Source: Megasphaera sp. UBA1696
Lineage (GTDB): Bacteria; Bacillota; Negativicutes; Veillonellales; Megasphaeraceae
DNA: 64,000 nt
Reading direction: 5' to 3'
Assembly (NCBI GenBank): GCA_002319965.1
Contig: DCJQ01000010.1
Location: forward strand, 14,924-78,923
In this document: in pieces, positions 58,648-64,000 of the stretch
Layout: each line of letters opens with the position of its first letter
Position numbering within the stretch: position 1 is the stretch's first letter
Made by a program: the position numbers and the translations under genes
Notes under the pieces: generated by a model
What the model was told of the DNA's origin: nothing
Seen by the model: only the letters and a program-made list of their open reading frames with translations
The model's database searches: none

Positions 58648-59496
58648 ATGAACAGAGTCATTATTAATGCCGATGATTTCGGAATCCATACGGAAGTTAA
58701 TCATGCCATTATTGAAGCTTGTGAGCAAGGTGTTCTGACCAGTACGTCCTTATTGCCAACGGGGCCTGCCTTTGAGGAAGCCGTCTCGCTGGCTCGGACT
58801 TGTCCCCGCCTTGGTATCGGGATTCACTTATGCCTCGTCGGGTCGTTGCCTACTGTTTTGTCCCCGCAGGAAGTACCTACGCTGGTGACTGACAGTGGAC
58901 GGGTGCCGGACAGTTATCCTGAAGTCATTAAACGGGCCTGCCAGGGCCGACTCGATTACGGTCAGGTGTACCGGGAGCTCGATGCCCAGATGGAAAAAAT
59001 CATGGCTACGGGTCTTCCTATCGATCACATCGACAGCCATCAGCATCTGCACGTCCTGCCGCAGATTTGGAACATCGTCCAGTCGCTGATGATGAAGTAC
59101 GGTATCCACCGAGTACGCATTCCGAGAGAAGCTTATTCGTATAAGTTGTTTTCGGCCAATCCCGTGCGCATCGCCGGCCGCGACGGCCTGACCTACTTGT
59201 CCCAGAAGGCGATGGATGCTGTGAAGCGCCTTCATTTTACGACGACGGATTTCTTTTGGGGGATGGTCGACGGCGGTAATATGAACGAAGGAAACCTGAA
59301 GTACCTCATCGACCGGCTGCCCTTCGGGGTCCATGAAATCATGATGCATCCGGGACGCAGTACGACTGTTCTCAGCCGGAGCTTTTCCTGGGAGTATCAT
59401 TGGCAGGATGAATTTCAGGCACTCTTGTCGCCGGCGATTCGCCGTCAAATCGAAAAAAGAGAGATTCAACTCATTACCTACGGCGATCTGCCGTAA
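58648..59496 (+). CDS. YdjC/ChbG-family carbohydrate deacetylase (HpnK-like)
   Basis: A 282-residue member of the YdjC family of metal-dependent deacetylases of N-acetyl sugars. It has the metal-binding aspartates in IINADDFGIHTEVNHA near residue 6, IGIHLCL, the HIDSHQHLHVLPQIW histidines near residue 128, and the terminal histidine segment HEIMMHPG. The overall pattern is like HpnK of hopanoid clusters, but no hopanoid gene is nearby. The following gene is an epimerase-like protein, so both may act on a sugar nucleotide or glycolipid. Confidence 0.88.
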   Translation: MNRVIINADDFGIHTEVNHAIIEACEQGVLTSTSLLPTGPAFEEAVSLARTCPRLGIGIHLCLVGSLPTVLSPQEVPTLVTDSGRVPDSYPEVIKRACQGRLDYGQVYRELDAQMEKIMATGLPIDHIDSHQHLHVLPQIWNIVQSLMMKYGIHRVRIPREAYSYKLFSANPVRIAGRDGLTYLSQKAMDAVKRLHFTTTDFFWGMVDGGNMNEGNLKYLIDRLPFGVHEIMMHPGRSTTVLSRSFSWEYHWQDEFQALLSPAIRRQIEKREIQLITYGDLP

Positions 59497-59514
59497 GGCC
59501 CGGGAGGACTTGCC

Positions 59515-60435
59515 TTGCATATTTTAGTTACGGGAGGCGCCGGCTTTATCGGGTCCCGCCTTGTCAAAGCCCTGCTTGAAGCAGGCCATGAGGTCACGGC
59601 CTTTGATAACCTTTCCAAAGGGACCTTTGCTCAGGTTCCCGACGAAGCCCGCTGCATCGAGGGCGACGTCAGTGATGAAAAGGCCGTTGCTTCGGTGTTT
59701 GCCGAAACGCCTTTCGATATCGTCTTTCATGAAGCGCCGCAGCGGAAGCTCTTCGATTCGCAGGACTTTTCTGAAGACGATGTCGCAGGGAGCCTTACAG
59801 GCCTTACGGTCGTCCTTGACCAGTGTTGTCGTCACGGTGTGAAAAAATTCATTTTTTCCTCGTCAGCTGCCGTTTACGGTGAGCCCGTCCGCGTTCCCAT
59901 TCGCGAAGAAGACGATCTTCGTCCCATTTCCTTTGACGGACAGACTAAGGCGGCTGCTGAAGACTGCATCCGCCGATATCATGAGCAGTATGGCCTGCCG
60001 TATGTCATTTTGCGCTATGCCAATGTATATGGCGAAGGGGAGGAAGACAGCGTTGTCAGTCGTTTTACCCGGGCGGTTGCTTACGGCGAAGATTTGACCA
60101 TTTATGGTGACGGTGAGCAGTCCCGCGATTTCATTTACGTCGACGACGTCGTCCGGGCCAATCTGGCAGCTATGGCGGATGAAGGCTCGGCTGAGACGTA
60201 TAATATCGGCACGCAGATGGAGACGACCATCAATGCGTTGAAAGTCATCTTGCTGTATTTTACCCATGCCGGTATTTCTATCTCTTATGAAGATGCACGC
60301 CCAGGCGATGTACACTGCTCGGCACTGCATAGTGAAAAAGTCGAGAAAAGACTCAACTGGCGTCCCAAAATGAAACTGATGCCCGGCCTTATGGCGATGT
60401 ATCAATATTTTTGCGAAAGGGAAGATGCCAAGTGA
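59515..60435 (+). CDS. NAD-dependent epimerase/dehydratase-family protein with altered catalytic tyrosine
   Basis: A 306-residue extended short-chain dehydrogenase/reductase resembling sugar-nucleotide epimerases. The NAD-binding motif VTGGAGFIGSRLVKALLEAG is at residues 5-24, SSSAAVYGEPV gives the serine of the active site, and the C-terminal part has RYANVYGEGEEDSVVSRF and SRDFIYVDDVVRANLAAM. The YxxxK motif, however, reads DGQTK, with aspartate in place of tyrosine, and the usual HLAA reads HEAP. It may be inactive as an epimerase or a substrate-binding protein. The start is TTG at 59515, 7 bases after GGGAGGA. Its stop overlaps the next gene by GTGA. Confidence 0.85.
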   Translation: MHILVTGGAGFIGSRLVKALLEAGHEVTAFDNLSKGTFAQVPDEARCIEGDVSDEKAVASVFAETPFDIVFHEAPQRKLFDSQDFSEDDVAGSLTGLTVVLDQCCRHGVKKFIFSSSAAVYGEPVRVPIREEDDLRPISFDGQTKAAAEDCIRRYHEQYGLPYVILRYANVYGEGEEDSVVSRFTRAVAYGEDLTIYGDGEQSRDFIYVDDVVRANLAAMADEGSAETYNIGTQMETTINALKVILLYFTHAGISISYEDARPGDVHCSALHSEKVEKRLNWRPKMKLMPGLMAMYQYFCEREDAK

Positions 60436-60881
60436 AAGACGATAAGGAGCACAAGTTTTACTTAGTCCGCGAAGATATTTTGCCGGAAGCGATCAAGAAG
60501 ACCATCAAGGTCAAAGAGATCCTCAAGCGCCATCAGACGCGGACCATCAATGAAGCCGTCCAGATGATGGATTTAAGCCGCAGTGCGTACTATAAATATA
60601 AGGATTACGTCTCGCCTTTTTATGACGTTACGCAGGGAAAAATCGTCACCTTGTCGGTCATGATCTTTGACCGTCCCGGCGAATTGTCTCAGGTTCTCAA
60701 TACGGTTGCGGCCAACAATGGCAGTATCCTGACCATCAATCAGGGCATTCCCCTGCAGGGCATGGCAGCGGTCAGCTTGTCCATTGAAACCAAGGATATG
60801 ACCGTATCGGTCGAGGACTTGATGAAAACGTTGGAAAAACTGTCCGGTGTCAGCAAGGTAAATATTATCGGACAAGCGTAA
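60432..60881 (+). CDS. ACT-domain protein, UPF0735/PheB-like
   Basis: A 149-residue protein. The N-terminal half contains a segment resembling a helix-turn-helix (TINEAVQMMDLSRSAYYKY); the C-terminal half is an ACT domain (VTLSVMIFDRPGELSQVLNT through VNIIGQA), which usually binds an amino acid. Placed 21 bp before hom, it may sense threonine or a related amino acid for this operon. The name PheB was given in Bacillus, where a phenylalanine link is uncertain. The start is GTG at 60432 with AAGGGAAG upstream. Confidence 0.85.
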   Translation: MKDDKEHKFYLVREDILPEAIKKTIKVKEILKRHQTRTINEAVQMMDLSRSAYYKYKDYVSPFYDVTQGKIVTLSVMIFDRPGELSQVLNTVAANNGSILTINQGIPLQGMAAVSLSIETKDMTVSVEDLMKTLEKLSGVSKVNIIGQA

Positions 60882-60902
60882 GTAAAAAGAGGGGGTAGGT
60901 CC

Positions 60903-62192
60903 ATGAAAAGCGTTTCTATTGCTCTGTTAGGCTGCGGTACTGTTGGGAAAGGTGTCGTCGATTTATTGGCGATGAACGGTCCGCTTATTGAAGAACAGCT
61001 CGATACCAAAATCAATATCAAGCGTATCCTTATCCGTGATTTGAACAAGTATGAAAAGATGGAAGGCCTGCCCGATTCTATTCGGCTCACGACCGATTTT
61101 AACGACATCATCAATGATGATGAAATCGAGATCGTCGTCGAAGTCATGGGCAGCGCCGATTTTGCAAAAGGCTGCATTGAACAGTGCTTTCGGCGCGGAA
61201 AGAGCGTTATCAGCGCCAATAAAGACCTCATCGCAGACTATGGGATCCCCTTATTGACCTTATCCTATGAGCATGACGTCGACTTCCAGTTTGAAGCCAG
61301 CGTCGCCGGCGGTATCCCTATCGTTCGTCCCATGTATTCATCGCTTAACAGCAACCGCATCGAAGAAATCATTGGCATCATGAACGGGACGACCAATTTT
61401 ATTTTATCGAATATGACGGCTCACGGTTCGTCATATGAAGAAGTATTGAAAGAAGCCCAGGAAAAAGGTTATGCCGAAGCCGATCCGACCAATGACGTCA
61501 GCGGCTATGATGCAGCCCGTAAAATCGCTATTTTGGCAACCTTAGGCTTCCATTCAGCCGTTACCTTTGACGATGTTGCCGTTGAAGGCATTGAAAATAT
61601 CTCCAAGGAAGATATTGCACATGCGACAGAAATGGGATACGTCATCAAGCTCTTGGCCATTGCCCGCCAAGCTGACGACGGTATTTCACTCAACGTCCAT
61701 CCGGCCTTTATTCGCGAAGACCATCCCCTGGCCCATGTCGACGGAGCCTATAATGCCGTTTGCGTCCGCGGCAACGGTGTTGGCAACGTCATGTTCTACG
61801 GACCGGGTGCCGGATCCCTCCCGACGGCCAGTGCCGTCGTCAGCGACGTCATGAACGTCATCCTCCATCGCAACCTGAAGATGACCGGTAAGCGCGGTTA
61901 TGTATGGCATGAAGCGAAATTGAAGCCTCAGGCAGAAATCAGTTCGCCGTACTACCTGCGGATGATCGTCAACAATGCGCCCGGCGTCTTGTCTTCGGTA
62001 TCGAAGGTCTTGGCTGAACACAACATCAGTATCCGTTCTTTGATTCAAAAGGATGAAACGACAGAAATCGCTGAAATCGTCATCCTTATCGACAAATCTG
62101 CCGATGGTCTGGTTCAGGCATCGCTCCGGAAAATCGAAGGATTGTCATGCGTTCGCAAAATTGAAAATGCCATTCGTGTAATTGAGGTGTAA
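60903..62192 (+). CDS. hom: homoserine dehydrogenase
   Basis: Reduces aspartate semialdehyde to homoserine, at the branch leading to threonine and methionine. It has 429 residues: NAD(P)-binding motif LLGCGTVGKGVVDLL near residue 9, the catalytic domain with GGIPIVRPMYSSLNSNRIEEIIGIMNGTTNFIL near residue 138, YAEADPTNDVSGYDAARKI, and a C-terminal ACT domain (YYLRMIVNNAPGVLSSV to the end) for threonine feedback. thrB follows by 3 bp. Confidence 0.96.
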   Translation: MKSVSIALLGCGTVGKGVVDLLAMNGPLIEEQLDTKINIKRILIRDLNKYEKMEGLPDSIRLTTDFNDIINDDEIEIVVEVMGSADFAKGCIEQCFRRGKSVISANKDLIADYGIPLLTLSYEHDVDFQFEASVAGGIPIVRPMYSSLNSNRIEEIIGIMNGTTNFILSNMTAHGSSYEEVLKEAQEKGYAEADPTNDVSGYDAARKIAILATLGFHSAVTFDDVAVEGIENISKEDIAHATEMGYVIKLLAIARQADDGISLNVHPAFIREDHPLAHVDGAYNAVCVRGNGVGNVMFYGPGAGSLPTASAVVSDVMNVILHRNLKMTGKRGYVWHEAKLKPQAEISSPYYLRMIVNNAPGVLSSVSKVLAEHNISIRSLIQKDETTEIAEIVILIDKSADGLVQASLRKIEGLSCVRKIENAIRVIEV

Positions 62193-62195
62193 GAA

Positions 62196-63110
62196 ATGAC
62201 AAAAACATTGCATGCACAGATTCCTGCAACATCCGCTAACGTCGGCTCCGGCTTCGATGCCGTCGGTATTGCGCTGAACTTGTACAATGACATTTATTTT
62301 ACGGAAGAACCGGGCAAAGACACGATTACCGTGGAAATTGAAGGACTCGGAGCCAACAAGCTGCCCAAGGTTTTTGACGAAAATATGGTAGGTCATGCTA
62401 TGAAGGCTGTCGCCGTCAAGAAGCGCCAGTCCCTTCCTAAGGGCGGCACGCTGAAACTGGTCAATGCCATTCCGCCGGCCCGCGGCCTCGGAAGCAGCTC
62501 GGCAGCCCTCGTCGGCGGTATCCTCATCGGTGATGCTTTGACCGGCAGTACCATGAGCCGCGACGAAATGCTGTCCCTGGCAACGGTCCTCGAAGGCCAT
62601 CCGGACAATGTGGCTCCTGCCATTTATGGCGGTTTGGCCGTTTCCGTCATGGTCGACGGGAAAACATTGACCAATTCGATTCCCCTTGATGATGAATTGT
62701 CTTTTGTGACGGTCAGCCCGGAAATCGAAATTTCTACAGAAGAAGCGAGAAAAGCCCTGCCCAAGACGATTGATTACCAAAACGCCGTCTTTAATGTCAG
62801 CCGCGTCAGCTTCCTGGTATCGTCCTTATTTACGAAGCAATACGACCGCATCGCTTATGGCCTGCAGGATAAGCTCCACGTACCTTATCGGTTGAGCCTC
62901 ATTCCCAGCGGTGATTTGGTCTTGAAGAAGGCTGTGGAAGCCGGTGCCCTTGGGGCTACGATCAGCGGCTCCGGCTCGACGCTCATCGCTTTTGCTACGG
63001 GAAATGAAGCGGCCATTATGGAATCGATGATTAATTGCTTTAACGACCATGGCATTGAGGCCACGGGCCACGTTTTGAAATGCAGCAATGAAGGGGCGAA
63101 GCTCGTCTGA
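62196..63110 (+). CDS. thrB: homoserine kinase
   Basis: Phosphorylates homoserine for threonine synthesis. The 304 residues show the GHMP-kinase features: IPATSANVGSGFDAVGIALNL at the N terminus, the ATP loop PPARGLGSSSAALVGG near residue 91, and ATISGSGSTLIAFA near residue 262. It starts 3 bp after hom. Its final base is the first base of the nudC start codon (TGATG). No threonine synthase gene is in the window. Confidence 0.96.
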   Translation: MTKTLHAQIPATSANVGSGFDAVGIALNLYNDIYFTEEPGKDTITVEIEGLGANKLPKVFDENMVGHAMKAVAVKKRQSLPKGGTLKLVNAIPPARGLGSSSAALVGGILIGDALTGSTMSRDEMLSLATVLEGHPDNVAPAIYGGLAVSVMVDGKTLTNSIPLDDELSFVTVSPEIEISTEEARKALPKTIDYQNAVFNVSRVSFLVSSLFTKQYDRIAYGLQDKLHVPYRLSLIPSGDLVLKKAVEAGALGATISGSGSTLIAFATGNEAAIMESMINCFNDHGIEATGHVLKCSNEGAKLV

Positions 63111-63937
63111 TGATTCAAGATATCGGAGATCATACGTATCATGTTGAATACCGTCCGGTGCCGTTGGCACGGGATGGTATTCTCTTGTCTTATCGCGGTC
63201 GGGAGGTACTGGTAAAGCTGACCGGCGAAAAATCTTTCACCTATCCGACGTATGGTGATTATGCCGACGTTGAGGCAGACCGTTTTCGCTGGCTCTTTGC
63301 CGAAGACCGTCAGCAGTTCTATTTGGCGGAGGAATCCTTGCCGGAAAAAGATGGCTTTGCTTATGTCAATATCTTCTTTATGAGGGGGGCGTCACCGCGT
63401 CACTTGGCCTTTGCCGGCGTCGTCGGCCTGTCCCTGTCCGTCTGGTACAGCAACCATCGCTTCTGCGGCCACTGCGGCCGCCCGATGAAACACAGCGACA
63501 AGGAACGGATGGTTCATTGCGACGCCTGCCATACCATGATTTACCCGCGCATCTGCCCGGCTGTCATCGTAGCCGTCCGCCACGGCGATAAACTCCTGGT
63601 CTCGAAATATGCCGGTCGGGAATATAAGAATGTCGCCCTTTTGGCGGGATTTGCCGAAATCGGTGAGACTATCGAAAACACGGTTCACCGCGAAGTCATG
63701 GAAGAAGTGGGCATTAAAGTCAAGAACCTGACCTTTTATAAGAGTCAGCCCTGGTGCTTTACGGATACCCTGCTCTTGGGCTTTTTCTGTGACCTTGACG
63801 GCGATGATACGCTGAAAGTGGATCATCGAGAACTGGCAACGGCTGAATGGATCGACCGACAGGATATTCCTGATGACTTAGAAAAAGCCAGCCTGACCAT
63901 GGAAATGATGACCCTCTTTAAACAGGGAATCTATTAA
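63110..63937 (+). CDS. nudC: NAD(+) diphosphatase NudC
   Basis: Hydrolyses NADH/NAD and can remove NAD caps from RNA. The 275 residues contain an N-terminal domain, a four-cysteine zinc ribbon (CGHCGRPMK ... CDACH, residues near 118-141) and a Nudix box GFAEIGETIENTVHREVMEEVG near residue 181. The NudC motif after the box reads SQPWCFTDTLL, a variant of SQPWPFPxS. It is the last gene of the operon; the strong terminator after it is inside the window. Confidence 0.93.
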   Translation: MIQDIGDHTYHVEYRPVPLARDGILLSYRGREVLVKLTGEKSFTYPTYGDYADVEADRFRWLFAEDRQQFYLAEESLPEKDGFAYVNIFFMRGASPRHLAFAGVVGLSLSVWYSNHRFCGHCGRPMKHSDKERMVHCDACHTMIYPRICPAVIVAVRHGDKLLVSKYAGREYKNVALLAGFAEIGETIENTVHREVMEEVGIKVKNLTFYKSQPWCFTDTLLLGFFCDLDGDDTLKVDHRELATAEWIDRQDIPDDLEKASLTMEMMTLFKQGIY

Positions 63938-63939
63938 TG

Positions 63940-63984
63940 AGAACCTTGGATGACGGTATTGCCGTCATTCAAGGTTCTTTTTTT
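63940..63984 (+). terminator. rho-independent terminator after nudC
   Basis: A 17-base-pair stem (left arm 63940-63956, right arm 63962-63978, one G-T pair) with a TATTG loop followed by six Ts. Confidence 0.93.
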
Positions 63985-64000
63985 GGCGCCGAATAGGCAT

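Noticed and set aside
1..64000. CRISPR arrays, insertion sequences, prophage or integrase genes, rRNA
   Set aside because: No repeat-spacer pattern, transposase, integrase or rRNA sequence was seen; the region reads as ordinary core chromosome.

Overview
The window reads as chromosomal core DNA of a diderm Firmicute (class Negativicutes, order Veillonellales), most likely Megasphaera or a close relative. The class-level call rests on a mix of traits. Gram-negative envelope genes (BamA, TamB, TolC, MlaEFD, Skp/OmpH, LpxD, an LpxL-type acyltransferase) lie among typically Firmicute genes: RNase Y, ScpA/ScpB, RecX, XpaC/TelA, an IspH-ribosomal S1 fusion, and a 6S RNA upstream of rarA. The genus is an inference from overall gene content and the nickel-pincer (lactate racemase cofactor) genes, and was not tested. 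All protein genes but one (a HAD phosphatase at 29131-29892) are on the plus strand. I saw no rRNA, insertion sequence, prophage or CRISPR array.

Layout. 1-9075: serine biosynthesis (3' part of serA, a histidine-phosphatase gene, serS), glpX, murA, an MreB-family gene, and a secreted pair made of a degenerate biotinyl/lipoyl-like domain protein and a SpoIVB/S55-type protein. 9316-27190: an 18-kb outer-membrane biogenesis cluster with its own promoter: mlaE-mlaF-mlaD, tolC, tamB, a small sigma factor, a single-span membrane protein, bamA, an unrecognised outer-membrane protein, three OmpH/Skp paralogues, lpxD and an LpxL-type acyltransferase. 27277-29892: xpaC-telA and a convergent HAD phosphatase. 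30091-36821: transketolase, 6S RNA, rarA, ftsK and a RodZ-like HTH membrane protein. 36834-45674: YgiQ, an orphan solute-binding protein, rimO, cinA, recA, recX and rny. 45924-46346: five tRNAs (Asp, Phe, Gly, Cys, Leu). 46469-54934: scpA-scpB-rluB, a flavoprotein, cmk, plsC, ispH-S1, der, plsY. 54989-58553: rsmD, coaD, a coiled-coil protein, a SpoU methyltransferase, larB and a stand-alone larC2. 58648-63937: a YdjC/HpnK-type deacetylase, a variant sugar epimerase-like protein, an ACT protein, hom, thrB and nudC.

How the parts fit. The central cluster supplies most of an outer-membrane assembly line: lipid transport across the envelope (MlaEFD, with an MlaD carrying a C-terminal beta-rich region), beta-barrel insertion (BamA, TamB), periplasmic chaperones (three Skp-like proteins), efflux (TolC) and lipid A acylation (LpxD, LpxL-type). 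LpxA, LpxB, LpxC and the Lpt proteins are not in the window. The sigma factor followed by a single-pass membrane protein between tamB and bamA looks like a possible built-in envelope-stress switch. This is inference and is the least described part of the window.

Regulatory signals that can be read directly include several strong sigma-70-type promoters, about a dozen rho-independent terminators, a promoter placed so that its transcript loses half of an upstream terminator stem (before tamB), a promoter-leader-terminator unit before rny, and a likely leaderless scpA transcript.
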